Shown in pieces: positions 7,844 through 16,958 of a stretch of DNA of 64,000 bases. Numbering within the stretch: the first letter of the stretch is position 1; the number at the start of each line of letters is the position of its first letter. The stretch is from UBA1494_A sp963973975 (GTDB lineage: Bacteria > Bacteroidota > Bacteroidia > Flavobacteriales_E > Vicingaceae), in the NCBI GenBank assembly GCA_963973975.1, contig CAXBCF010000010.1, forward strand, positions 1 through 64,000, given 5' to 3'. Position numbers and translations under genes: made by a program. The notes under the pieces were generated by a model. The model did no database searches. It saw only the letters and a list, made by a program, of their open reading frames with translations, and was not told the origin of the DNA.

Positions 7844-10800
7844 CTATTCTTCCTCTTCTTTCTTATGAAAATACCTGCGCCATAATTCATTAAATGTTTC
7901 GAATTCTTCGCGGTAAAAAACACCGGCACCTTGAGTATATGGGCTGTTAACTTGCAATAAACTGTTATTGGTAGAACGGTTAAAACCTTTTAAACGAAAC
8001 CTTCCATCTCTGCTCATTTTATATTCAATGGTAAACTCCCCAATAAAATTGGAATTTTGTTGGTTGCCTGTGATTGCAGCATTGTCGGCATAACCGAAAT
8101 TCCCATCTAAAACCAAGCGATCATTGAGTAATTCTGTAGATACAGAAACATCAATTTCTTCAGAGGTCAGTTCATTGGAAGGTCGGTAATTGACACCAAC
8201 ATCAAACTGATCACTCATTTTTGACACCATGTTGCTCAGTTGGTTGGAAAGCATTTCATACGTATTATTCATACCCTGTCCTCTTGCACTATAGCCCGCT
8301 TGACTATTTGAGGAAGGCATAAAACGATTTAAAACCAATAAACCAAATACTTGCTGATTCATTTCCTGTTTATTAATTTCATTGTTATTGATGTATAAAA
8401 TACTTCTCAAACGCTGCTTGGTATTCTCATCTGCTGTAGGTAAGAGTATATTAAAGTTGATTTCAGGTTCCATGATAAAACCCTTCATTTGCAACTCTAA
8501 ATCAACTGGAATTCTTCTTCTGAAATTTGAGTTAGTATCCTCCGGAAATAAGTCATACAATGGTGCTCTAGTATTATAAATTGCCCGCATGTCAAGCTTG
8601 GCTCTCAAAGGGTCTCCATCCCATGATATGCGACTTCCTTTTTCGATTTCAAAGCGTTTATTGATCACATTTTGAAGGGTAAACAAATAGTTTCCTTTAA
8701 CAACTTCATATTCTCCATAAATATTGAAATCTCCTAAGGTATTGATTTCCATCTTAATATTTCCTTCTCCTTCTGCGCGAATTATATCTCCTACAAGCTG
8801 ATCAAAAATTATTTGAACTTTGGCTTGAGGTTGTATTTCTAAGTTAAAATTTAATTGAATTCCCTTCAAATCAACTTCGCTTAAACTTGTGTCACCTTCT
8901 TTAAACAAGTGACTGTTTGTGAATGTGATAAAATCTGTGTTAGAAACAGCAGCATCACCAGCCAATGGAATTTTAAAGTCCGTTCCTTTTCCGGCTACTA
9001 AATTTAAGTCCAACACCAACTCATCACTTTTTCCTGTAATACTTGCTTTTCCTGTTGTAACAGCAGAACCATAAAATAATTCATTATCTGATAAGCTAGT
9101 ATTTAAACTCAAAAAGTCCTTAACTGACAAATCAACTTTAAGTGTAAAATCTGAAAAATAAGTATGGTAAATCCCTCCTTCTGCAATGGCCGAATTTCCT
9201 TTTTCATCTTTAATTACCAATGATTCAAAACCTATTACATCAGGTTGTATTGCAATGCGATCGTTGATAGAATAATAAGTATTTAAATAGTCAACTTTAA
9301 GTTTACTGTTCATCAAATCAATGTGACCATTTAATTTTGGTTGCTTAAAAGAACCTGTAACAGTAAATTTTGAAAGCATTTCTCCTTCTAATTCACTAAC
9401 CGTTCCTTTGGTAAAAGGATTAAAGAAGCTAATTGGGAAAGCATTAAAATTTACGTTTAAATCAAAATTATTTTCATTTTCTTTAGGATAAATAAATCCG
9501 GTCACCTCAAGTGATTTTTCTAAAAGTGAACCTAAGCTAGAATTAATTTTAAATGCATTCTTTTCCGGCAAATAAATACTTCGAACTTGAGCAGTTTTAA
9601 AATCAACCCCATTCACTTTTAAGTCCCTAAAATCTAAATTAGAAACGATAAAAGGATCATTGTATACCTCCGATAAATTTATCGAGCCATTTACATATCC
9701 TTTTAAGTCAACGGCTTCATTTGCTATAATTGACTCTATAAAAGTTAAATCAATGTCTTTGAAGGAGAGGTTTAATGTATCAGTTTCATTTTTAGACATT
9801 ATTCCATCAATGTCTAAGGATTGATTGGCATTATATAATTTAACTTGTTTAAAATCAAAACTTGATGTATCAATACTGATTTGATTATCATTAGGAATTT
9901 TCCACAAGGAATCTTTTATGTTGAAATAGGAATCGCTAAAAGACAGGTGTAATTCATTCGTTGAAACTATTTTGGTATTGATATTAAATTCAGCCTGGTC
10001 CTTTCGATCATTTACTCCTTGCCATTCAATTTGAGAAACTAGGTTCCGCTTTTTAAGCGCTGATTTGAATCTAAAATCATTGAGAATAACTCCATTCACA
10101 GCTTCAAAATTTACCGCTTCAAAAGCTATTGTAGTAGAATCAGATTTCAACTTAAATTTAAATTCCAAAGAATCTAAAACCAAGGTTTGATAAGACAATT
10201 GATCCCCATTCATCGTAAAAGTCATGCTTTTTTTAGGCTGTAAATATGCCCCTTTAATGAATACGCTGCTGTCCATTTTTAGCTCAGGTATCAACACTTT
10301 TGTCAGCGGTCGAGTATTTTTAATGTTCACCCAAAAATTAAAATCTTGACGGTAAGCAGTACTTTTTGTCTTTAAATCATCGGTCAATGCCTGATTAAAA
10401 TCTTCCTTAAAATCATTAATCAAGTGAATTAGATTAAATTGGCCTTCTAATTTAGCATCTAGCAAACTCGATTGAATGCTTAACTCTCTTTGATTATTTA
10501 TAATTTGATTTTCAATTAAAAAGTTTTCAATGAAGGCTGTTACAGCTTTATCTTGATAAAAAACACTGTCGAGAAATAAGCTACCACTCATTAAATCAAA
10601 ATCATCTCCTTGAGTATTAAGTTTTGCAGAGAATCTCAAGTTAGAAGTGGAGTCATTTCGATTGTATAAATTCAGTTTGGCAAGCTTTGCACGATCTACA
10701 TTTAACTCAAAATTGGAAGAGGGTGAAACTTCGGTTAAGTCAATTAATCCCTTAAAATCAAAAGCTAAATTTTTATCATTGATTGCAATTTGTCCATTAA

Positions 10801-12217
10801 ATGTTTCTTTTTTGAACTGTCCGTTGAGACTAATAGTGTTGTAATAATAATCATTAAAAAACAAGGACTCTATCTTCCCATCAATGTTGGCATTTAAATT
10901 TTCTTTGGTCATTCCAGAGCCATCAATATCAACATCAAGACTCACCAATCCAAGCTCTTTAAGATCAAAAAATTTTCCGAAATTAAATCCTGAAGATTTA
11001 ACTTTTCCATTGTAGAAGTAATTTTTGTATTCGCTTTCTTTTAATGCTAAATCTACACTTACTCTACCTAAAGCAGTGCTAAAGCTGCCAAAAGTCACAA
11101 AGTCATTGTAAAATCCGGTGAATTTACCTGAGTAATAAATCTTTCCTAAGCTTTCAAGGTTTTCAGGTACTTCAACATATTTATTCTCAGTAAAAGGTGG
11201 AATTGGAAGATTTCTCAAACCTTGTTTAGTAGTTTGAAATTCTTTTAAATCAAAATGGATGAATGTTGCTTCAAAATCAGGTAACCCTCTAATATCTAAA
11301 TCCCCAATAAGAAAGGTTTCCTTATTCAAATGTATTTCAAAGTCCCTCGCTTTTAATTTACTTACAGTTCCATGAACACTTCCTTTGATGTAAATATTTT
11401 CGTTTAAACCATCTAACCCATTTACAAAAAATGCTAAATCACTTGTTTGAAGAATTGTAGGTTCAAGATCTAAAGACATGAATACCTTTTGACTAAAATC
11501 TGAATAATCTTTAAAGGAATTGGCAACAAAACTTAAATCACCGTTCAAATCAGTATTCGGAGTTTGTAGATTAAGCTTTTTAAACAACAATAACTCATTG
11601 TTCATAGTGAAATCTGTGCTCAACTTAAGAATTTCGAAGCCTTTCGTTTCAACCAATGATAAATGGTTGACTTTTGCTTTTAGCGTATCACTCTTCAATT
11701 CTAAATTTTCAGTATTTAAATCTAATTTTCGAATATTGAAATGATTGTAATCCATTCCCTTAGTATTCTCAGGATAATGGTAATTGTGATAGGAAAAATT
11801 AGAAGAACTCAACTGAATTTCAGTTAAAAAAATCACCCATTTGAAGTCACTAATAGAGTCGTCTTCTGTTTTAAAATAGTCTAGAATGTAAGCATAATTG
11901 AATTGATCCTCATTAGCAGCTTTGCTTAAGTTTATATCAGCAGTTTTGAGTGTTAAGTTTAAACCGAGTCTTTTTCTTTCCCAATCAAAGTGAACCAAAG
12001 ATAACTCAAGGTTTTCAATATAAAACAGTGTGTCTTTCGAAAGATCTTCTATATATAGTTGATTCAAGTTTAACTGATTGAAGAAATCAATTTCTAATGA
12101 ATTAATTGTGATGGTAGTATTTAGTTCTTTAGAATAATATCCTGCAATTTTTTGTGCTAAGAAAGTTTGTATCACAGTGAACTGTATGCTTCCCCACAAA
12201 AAACCAAAAAAAAGCAC
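7844..12217 (-). CDS. TamB/DUF490-like translocation and assembly module protein
   Basis: A very large protein (1457 aa from GTG) with an N-terminal hydrophobic anchor, a long beta-rich body and a C-terminal TamB domain. The final 350 residues carry family hallmarks (GDIIRAEGEGNIKMEI, a G-Y-LFTL segment, and WDGDPLRAKLDMRA). Such proteins span the periplasm and are linked to lipid or outer-membrane protein transport. The start is uncertain. Upstream of the GTG at 12217 the frame stays open to a TAA at 12275-12277, encoding a plausible KNIKKLVNIFFRLVLILV anchor but no ATG. An in-frame ATG at 12298 lies just beyond that stop. Either an unusual start or a nonsense change near the N-terminus is possible. 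Confidence 0.88.
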   Translation of the reverse strand: MLFFGFLWGSIQFTVIQTFLAQKIAGYYSKELNTTITINSLEIDFFNQLNLNQLYIEDLSKDTLFYIENLELSLVHFDWERKRLGLNLTLKTADINLSKAANEDQFNYAYILDYFKTEDDSISDFKWVIFLTEIQLSSSNFSYHNYHYPENTKGMDYNHFNIRKLDLNTENLELKSDTLKAKVNHLSLVETKGFEILKLSTDFTMNNELLLFKKLNLQTPNTDLNGDLSFVANSFKDYSDFSQKVFMSLDLEPTILQTSDLAFFVNGLDGLNENIYIKGSVHGTVSKLKARDFEIHLNKETFLIGDLDIRGLPDFEATFIHFDLKEFQTTKQGLRNLPIPPFTENKYVEVPENLESLGKIYYSGKFTGFYNDFVTFGSFSTALGRVSVDLALKESEYKNYFYNGKVKSSGFNFGKFFDLKELGLVSLDVDIDGSGMTKENLNANIDGKIESLFFNDYYYNTISLNGQFKKETFNGQIAINDKNLAFDFKGLIDLTEVSPSSNFELNVDRAKLAKLNLYNRNDSTSNLRFSAKLNTQGDDFDLMSGSLFLDSVFYQDKAVTAFIENFLIENQIINNQRELSIQSSLLDAKLEGQFNLIHLINDFKEDFNQALTDDLKTKSTAYRQDFNFWVNIKNTRPLTKVLIPELKMDSSVFIKGAYLQPKKSMTFTMNGDQLSYQTLVLDSLEFKFKLKSDSTTIAFEAVNFEAVNGVILNDFRFKSALKKRNLVSQIEWQGVNDRKDQAEFNINTKIVSTNELHLSFSDSYFNIKDSLWKIPNDNQISIDTSSFDFKQVKLYNANQSLDIDGIMSKNETDTLNLSFKDIDLTFIESIIANEAVDLKGYVNGSINLSEVYNDPFIVSNLDFRDLKVNGVDFKTAQVRSIYLPEKNAFKINSSLGSLLEKSLEVTGFIYPKENENNFDLNVNFNAFPISFFNPFTKGTVSELEGEMLSKFTVTGSFKQPKLNGHIDLMNSKLKVDYLNTYYSINDRIAIQPDVIGFESLVIKDEKGNSAIAEGGIYHTYFSDFTLKVDLSVKDFLSLNTSLSDNELFYGSAVTTGKASITGKSDELVLDLNLVAGKGTDFKIPLAGDAAVSNTDFITFTNSHLFKEGDTSLSEVDLKGIQLNFNLEIQPQAKVQIIFDQLVGDIIRAEGEGNIKMEINTLGDFNIYGEYEVVKGNYLFTLQNVINKRFEIEKGSRISWDGDPLRAKLDMRAIYNTRAPLYDLFPEDTNSNFRRRIPVDLELQMKGFIMEPEINFNILLPTADENTKQRLRSILYINNNEINKQEMNQQVFGLLVLNRFMPSSNSQAGYSARGQGMNNTYEMLSNQLSNMVSKMSDQFDVGVNYRPSNELTSEEIDVSVSTELLNDRLVLDGNFGYADNAAITGNQQNSNFIGEFTIEYKMSRDGRFRLKGFNRSTNNSLLQVNSPYTQGAGVFYREEFETFNELWRRYFHKKEEEE

Positions 12218-12261
12218 TAAAATCAGAACTAAACGAAAGAAAATATTGACTAGTTTTTTGA

Positions 12262-12269
12262 TATTTTTG
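12262..12269 (+). promoter_or_regulatory. -7 promoter element of tsaD
   Basis: TATTTTTG matches TAnnTTTG and lies 37 nt upstream of the TTG start of tsaD. It sits inside the possible 5' extension of the divergent tamB-like gene. No -33 element is visible at the expected spacing. Confidence 0.45.
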
Positions 12270-12306
12270 GTCTTTTATAATTCTTCAAAATTCCGCATTT
12301 AATTAA

Positions 12307-13320
12307 TTGAAGCATCCCATTCGAATATTAGGCATAGAATCTTCTTGTGACGAGACTTCCGCGGCTATTTTACAAGGTGACAAAATTCTCACCAATCTTA
12401 TTGCCAACCAAACAATTCATTCAAAATATGGAGGTGTAGTTCCAGAACTTGCTTCACGAGCACATCAGCAAAACATTGTGCCTGTGGTGCAGCAGTGTTT
12501 GGAACAAAGTGGTTTGCAATTAAGTGATTTAAATGCAATTGCCTATACCAAAGGACCTGGTTTACTTGGTTCTTTATTAGTAGGTAGCTCCTTTGCCAAA
12601 GGACTTTCATTGGCTACCAACTTACCTTTATTGGAAGTCAATCACATGAAAGCGCATATTTTAGCTCACTTTATCGATGACAATAGCAGCATCCCTTCCC
12701 TCCCATTTTTGTGTTTAACAGTAAGTGGTGGACATACCCAAATTGTATTGGTGAAATCTCCATTAGAAATGGAAATTATAGGTAGCACATTGGATGATGC
12801 AGCAGGAGAAGCATTCGACAAGTCAGCAAAAATGATGGGTTTGCCTTATCCGGGCGGACCACTAATCGATCAATATGCAAAGAATGGAGATCCAAATCGC
12901 TTTCACTTCAAAGTAGGTGAAATGGATAATTACAACTTTAGCTTTAGTGGATTAAAAACAGGCATTCTCTATTTTCTCAGAAAGGAAAAAGAGAAAAACG
13001 AAAATTTTATAGCAGAAAATTTAACTGATTTATGTGCTTCGATTCAACATTGCATCGTAGGCGCGCTTCTTCTTAAATTGGAAAAAGCAGTGAAAGATTT
13101 TGGAATTTCAGAAGTTGCAATTGCAGGAGGTGTTTCAGCAAATTCATATTTAAGAAACAGCTTAAAAGACAAAGAAAAGGAAGGTTGGAAAGTGCATATT
13201 CCAAAATTTGAATACTGCACTGACAATGCTGCAATGATTGCGATGGCAGGAAAATTTCTTTTTGAAGGAAAGATATTTGGAGCACTTAGCAATCCACCTC
13301 AAGCAAGAATGCCTTTTTAA
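12307..13320 (+). CDS. tsaD: tRNA N6-threonylcarbamoyladenosine synthase subunit TsaD
   Basis: Transfers the threonylcarbamoyl group to A37 of ANN-decoding tRNAs, working with TsaB and TsaE. 337 aa, the usual length. Motifs: GIESSCDET (9-17), H113 and H117 in NHMKAHI (iron ligands), the SGGHT phosphate loop and AGGVSANS. The start is TTG at 12307; the next candidates would cut into the conserved RILGIESSCDE strand, so TTG is likely correct. The message probably starts at the TATTTTTG element upstream. TsaB and TsaE are not in the window. Confidence 0.95.
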   Translation: MKHPIRILGIESSCDETSAAILQGDKILTNLIANQTIHSKYGGVVPELASRAHQQNIVPVVQQCLEQSGLQLSDLNAIAYTKGPGLLGSLLVGSSFAKGLSLATNLPLLEVNHMKAHILAHFIDDNSSIPSLPFLCLTVSGGHTQIVLVKSPLEMEIIGSTLDDAAGEAFDKSAKMMGLPYPGGPLIDQYAKNGDPNRFHFKVGEMDNYNFSFSGLKTGILYFLRKEKEKNENFIAENLTDLCASIQHCIVGALLLKLEKAVKDFGISEVAIAGGVSANSYLRNSLKDKEKEGWKVHIPKFEYCTDNAAMIAMAGKFLFEGKIFGALSNPPQARMPF

Positions 13321-13354
13321 TTGTACATTACGAAATCATAATTCTGGAATTAAA

Positions 13355-15286
13355 ATGACTCTATCCATAAGAAAATCGAGTAAACTAGACCTTCCTTTTT
13401 TAGAACGAATTGAAAACGATGCTTTTCCTCAGTTTCAAAGAAGTCAATTAAAGGCAATTTCAAGCAGCATAAAAAATCCAAACCAAGAGGTATTAATTGC
13501 CGAAAATGAACAACACGAAGCGATTGGTTCGCTAATTATAATAAAGTACAAAAAGTCTGTTCGAATCTATTCAATTGCCATTGTTGAGGCATTCAGAAAT
13601 AAAGGGGTAGGGAGTTTTTTAATAGAACATGCGGTGCAATTTGCCAAGCAGTACCAAAAAGAACGTGTATTATTGGAAGTCCACACCGGAAATGAAGCCT
13701 TGATTAATTGGTACAAGTCTAAAGGGTTTAAAGCAATTCAAGAAATTGAAGATTATTATGCCGAGGGTGAAGCAGCAATTAAAATGGAACTGCGTTTAGA
13801 TACCCTCAAAGAGCACCGAAACGATCGGAATATAATTGTCATCAACCAGCCGCAGCAATGGTCTTTCGATGACGTAAATGCCAAAATAATATCGGTAAAA
13901 GAATACATCAATAACCCAATTTATCACAGCAACACTGATTTGCGAATTTTCAATTTATGCAGTTCTTATAAGTATCAAAGTTTTGGGTATTACGTTTCTC
14001 TTTTAGCCGAAGCTAGGAATCAACGAGTGATTCCTAATAGCATCACCATTCGAGATTTTAAATTAGTGAATGTTATCCGCTCTGTGACTTCCGATCTTGG
14101 TGTTTTAATTGATGAAACATTGAAAAAAGCTACCGGAAACAGTTATGAACTTCAGGTATATTTTGGACAAAGCAGTGCAAAAGGTTTCAATAAATTGGCA
14201 ATGAAATTATACCAACTATTAGAAGCGCCATTATTTAAAGTTCATTTTATTCGTCACGATACTTGGATTGTAAAAGATATTAAAGTTTTAACATTGAGTC
14301 GTTTACCAGAGACTGAATTGCCACTTATCAATGAATTTGCTCGCAAGTATTTTGAAAAGAAACGCTTCAATAAATCAAAATTCACCAACTATAAGTACGA
14401 TTTAGCTATTCTTGTCAACCCAGATGAAAAAACACCACCCTCCTGTCAGAAAGCGCTCCAAAAGTTCAAAAATGCTGCAAATAAAAAAGGGATTTACACC
14501 GAATTTATTACTAAATCAGATTTTGATAAAATCAATGAGTTCGATGCGCTTTTTATTCGAGAAACAACTGGAGTGAATAATCACTGCTATGAATTTTCAA
14601 GAATGGCCTATGCAGAAGGTTTAGTGGTAATTGATGATCCATGGTCTATTTTAAAATGTTCCAATAAAATTTACCAAAACGAGGTTTTTCGAAAACACAA
14701 GTTGTTAACTCCACAAACAACCGTTTTTACCAAAAACCTTTTTAATAAAAAACAGTTAGATGATTTGCGCTTTCCATTAGTATTAAAGCAACCCGACAGT
14801 GCTTTTTCTTTGGGAATTATAAAGGTGGAAAATAAAGAAGAGACAGTTAGTGCCCTCGATCAATTGTTCAAAAAGTCTGACATGGTTATTTGTCAAGAAT
14901 TTTTATACTCCGACTTTGATTGGCGCATTGGAATATTAGACAATAAAGCACTATTTGCTTGTAAATACTATATGTCGAAAGGGCATTGGCAGATTTATAA
15001 TTGGAAAGGTGATGCTGAAGAAAATTCTGGTGATGCAGAGACCATGTCGATTGACCAAGTACCTGAAATAATCTTAAAAACAGCCATCAAAGCGGCAGGC
15101 TTCTTCGGCGATGGACTTTATGGAGTTGATTTAAAAATGATTGACGGAAAAGTATACGTAATCGAGGTTAACGATAATCCAAACATCGATGTAGGTGTTG
15201 AAGATGCTTACTTAAAAGATGAATTATACGACCGAGTAATCGATTCAATCTATAAAAGAATTGAGACTTCTAAGAATGTTGGGTGA
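13355..15286 (+). CDS. GNAT acetyltransferase-RimK-like ATP-grasp fusion
   Basis: A 643-residue fusion. Residues about 1-145 are a GNAT N-acyltransferase (AFRNKGVGSFLIEHAV acetyl-CoA loop, then WYKSKGF). About 185-350 resemble the RLAN domain that precedes some RimK-like ATP-grasp enzymes (RIFNLCSSYKYQSFGYYVSLLAEAR). About 440-640 are an ATP-grasp ligase, with VLKQPDSAFSLG for ATP and the metal ligands in GVDLKMIDGKVYVIEVNDNPN. Such enzymes join an amino group to a carboxylate, and the GNAT domain may acylate the product. The ATG at 13355 is preferred: upstream codons overlap tsaD and do not resemble GNAT. Substrate unknown; see the C45/ATP-grasp operon at 22-24.6 kb. Confidence 0.88.
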   Translation: MTLSIRKSSKLDLPFLERIENDAFPQFQRSQLKAISSSIKNPNQEVLIAENEQHEAIGSLIIIKYKKSVRIYSIAIVEAFRNKGVGSFLIEHAVQFAKQYQKERVLLEVHTGNEALINWYKSKGFKAIQEIEDYYAEGEAAIKMELRLDTLKEHRNDRNIIVINQPQQWSFDDVNAKIISVKEYINNPIYHSNTDLRIFNLCSSYKYQSFGYYVSLLAEARNQRVIPNSITIRDFKLVNVIRSVTSDLGVLIDETLKKATGNSYELQVYFGQSSAKGFNKLAMKLYQLLEAPLFKVHFIRHDTWIVKDIKVLTLSRLPETELPLINEFARKYFEKKRFNKSKFTNYKYDLAILVNPDEKTPPSCQKALQKFKNAANKKGIYTEFITKSDFDKINEFDALFIRETTGVNNHCYEFSRMAYAEGLVVIDDPWSILKCSNKIYQNEVFRKHKLLTPQTTVFTKNLFNKKQLDDLRFPLVLKQPDSAFSLGIIKVENKEETVSALDQLFKKSDMVICQEFLYSDFDWRIGILDNKALFACKYYMSKGHWQIYNWKGDAEENSGDAETMSIDQVPEIILKTAIKAAGFFGDGLYGVDLKMIDGKVYVIEVNDNPNIDVGVEDAYLKDELYDRVIDSIYKRIETSKNVG

Positions 15287-15544
15287 AAAGACTTTAGAAT
15301 TAAGAATAGGAATAAGGATGAAGGATAAAAGATGAAAAAGAGATTCTCTAATTTTTTATTCTAAACTCTAAAACCTAAGGTCTAAATTCTAGTAAATTCA
15401 ATTTGAAGCAAGCTTCATTGAAATCGGTTTGCCTTCGGCCAACCTTTTGGGGTGAGCCTCATCAAAATTGAAAAAGCTTCGCTTTACTTTTTTCATTCAA
15501 TAAATTCAATTTGAAACAAGCTTTATTGAATTTATTGAACGAAA
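15287..15544. repeat. Intergenic palindromic repeat pair
   Basis: Two copies of a 29 bp element, at 15394-15422 and 15502-15530, differ at two positions (AAATTCAATTTGAA, then G or A, then CAAGCTT, then C or T, then ATTGAA). Copy 1 forms a compact hairpin (TGAAGC/GCTTCA). Copy 2 is embedded in longer perfect arms, TTCAATAAATTCAAT (15496-15510) and its reverse complement (15525-15539). No ORF is convincing here. The stretch begins right after the GNAT/ATP-grasp gene and ends at the tRNA-His terminator. Confidence 0.75.
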
Positions 15545-15568
15545 AAAGCCCCACTATCGCGGGGCTTT
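15545..15568 (-). terminator. Intrinsic terminator of tRNA-His
   Basis: On the minus strand AAAGCCCC, an 8 nt loop, GGGGCTTT and a further run of T form a strong stem followed by U residues, 12 bp past the tRNA 3' end. It could also act on the opposite strand. Confidence 0.85.
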
Positions 15569-15580
15569 CAATTTTTGATG

Positions 15581-15654
15581 GGTGGAAGATCGGTTTCGAA
15601 CCGACGACCTCCTGAACCACAATCAGGCGCTCTAACCAGCTGAGCTACAACCAC
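15581..15654 (-). tRNA. tRNA-His (GUG) with two U-U mismatches in the acceptor stem
   Basis: The minus strand reads as a full cloverleaf: D arm GCTC/GAGC, anticodon arm CCTGA/TCAGG with loop TTGTGGT (anticodon GTG, His), and T arm GTCGG/CCGAT with loop TTCGAAA. A G precedes position 1 (15655), giving the -1 G pairing with C73 as expected for tRNA-His. The acceptor strands GTGGTTG and CTTCCAC pair at five positions but leave adjacent U5-U68 and U6-U67 mismatches; CAACCAC would be expected. The 3' CCA is not encoded. Identity is clear, but function depends on whether the mismatches are real. Confidence 0.9.
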
Positions 15655-15735
15655 CATAAAAATGCTTTTTTAGAACTACAAAATTAGTGCTTCAAAAGCG
15701 GGTGCAAATATAAAAAATATAGAAATGCCAAACTC

Positions 15736-16863
15736 TTATGAACGAAATTCTTTTTTTCCATCGGCATGAATAGCAAAACGCCCCCTTGTTCTTGGATGAA
15801 CAGGTGCAGAATTTTTCCACGGCCAACCTCCAAATTGCGTATCTTGATAGTCTTTAAAGGCTTGCTGAATCTCTTGTCTGTTGTTCATTACAAAAGGTCC
15901 GTGTTGCACCACAGGCTCATTCATTGGCTTTCCTTGTAGTAAAAGGATGTAGCTTTCGTCGCTTCCACTTTTTAAAACCAAATCCACGTCGGGTTCTATT
16001 TCAGCTGAATGGTAATGCGGTAATTTCTTATCGTCTATCTGTAATTCCTTGCCTTGATAAAAATAAAGTGTTCTGTTAATTCCTGATTTTGCTTTTGGCA
16101 AAGTCCAAGTTGAATTTGCTTCCATTCGGATGTTCCAAATGGAAACTTCATTATTAGGATCTGCTGCCCAAGAGTTTGGTGGTGGTGCAGGAGCTTGAAG
16201 GTTTTTGAGTTTTCCGCTAACCACCTCTACCCTCGTCTTTCCACCATTTACATCTATAAAAGTTTTTTTAGGCAAGGATTCATTCCATAACATGGAAAAA
16301 TGCGGTTCAACCAATTTATTTTTACGAGGTAAGTTCAGCCAAATTTGAAACAACTCTAGAGGATTATCTTTATCTTGATTGAGTAATGGAAACATTTCTG
16401 AATGCAAAACGCCTTTTCCTGCTGTCATCCATTGCACATCTCCATTTCCGTATCTCCCTGACGCTCCTAAAGAATCAGAATGGTCGACCATGCCTTTACG
16501 AACAATGGTTATTGTTTCAAAACCTCGATGCGGATGACCTGGAAAACCGGGAACAGTTTTTCCATGATACATTCTCCAGCCATCTTTTAAAATAAAATCT
16601 TGACCAATGTCTCTTCCTTGCAAAGAAGTAGCAGGCCCCATTTTTTCATTTCCTTTCGGAAAAGCATCTTCATGGTGTACACAAAATAGAAAAGGATCTT
16701 GAGTTTCCCATTGAAATCCCAATGGTTTTATGTTTTTGATCATGGGTTTTACAGGTTTATCAACTCGATTTAAAGAGAATCCAGTCTTTGACAAAACAAT
16801 TGCTCCTGAAGTTAACGCTAATGCCTTTTGAATAAACCCTCTTCGATCTGTGGCCTTTTTCAT
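15736..16863 (-). CDS. Tat-exported pirin-family protein
   Basis: A 375-residue bicupin of the pirin family. The N-terminal cupin holds the metal-binding histidines in GFPGHPHRGFETIT and later KGVLHSEMF; the C-terminal domain is also cupin-like. Some pirins act as quercetin dioxygenases or redox sensors, but the substrate here is unknown. Unlike typical cytoplasmic pirins it begins with a twin-arginine signal (DRRGFIQKALALTSGAIVLSK), so a folded, metal-loaded protein is probably exported. It is divergent from the copper ATPase gene with a 95 bp gap. Confidence 0.87.
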   Translation of the reverse strand: MKKATDRRGFIQKALALTSGAIVLSKTGFSLNRVDKPVKPMIKNIKPLGFQWETQDPFLFCVHHEDAFPKGNEKMGPATSLQGRDIGQDFILKDGWRMYHGKTVPGFPGHPHRGFETITIVRKGMVDHSDSLGASGRYGNGDVQWMTAGKGVLHSEMFPLLNQDKDNPLELFQIWLNLPRKNKLVEPHFSMLWNESLPKKTFIDVNGGKTRVEVVSGKLKNLQAPAPPPNSWAADPNNEVSIWNIRMEANSTWTLPKAKSGINRTLYFYQGKELQIDDKKLPHYHSAEIEPDVDLVLKSGSDESYILLLQGKPMNEPVVQHGPFVMNNRQEIQQAFKDYQDTQFGGWPWKNSAPVHPRTRGRFAIHADGKKEFRS

Positions 16864-16958
16864 TGTTTAAAATTTTATTTTTAAAATTAACAAAAGTCAA
16901 ACACTTAAAATTAGAATCAGTTTACATAAATCGCCAAGACATTGATTAATTTTACAGG

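Noticed and set aside
13238..13354. Upstream extension of the GNAT-ATP-grasp protein into tsaD
   Set aside because: These codons overlap the end of tsaD and do not resemble a GNAT N-terminus; the ATG at 13355 fits better.
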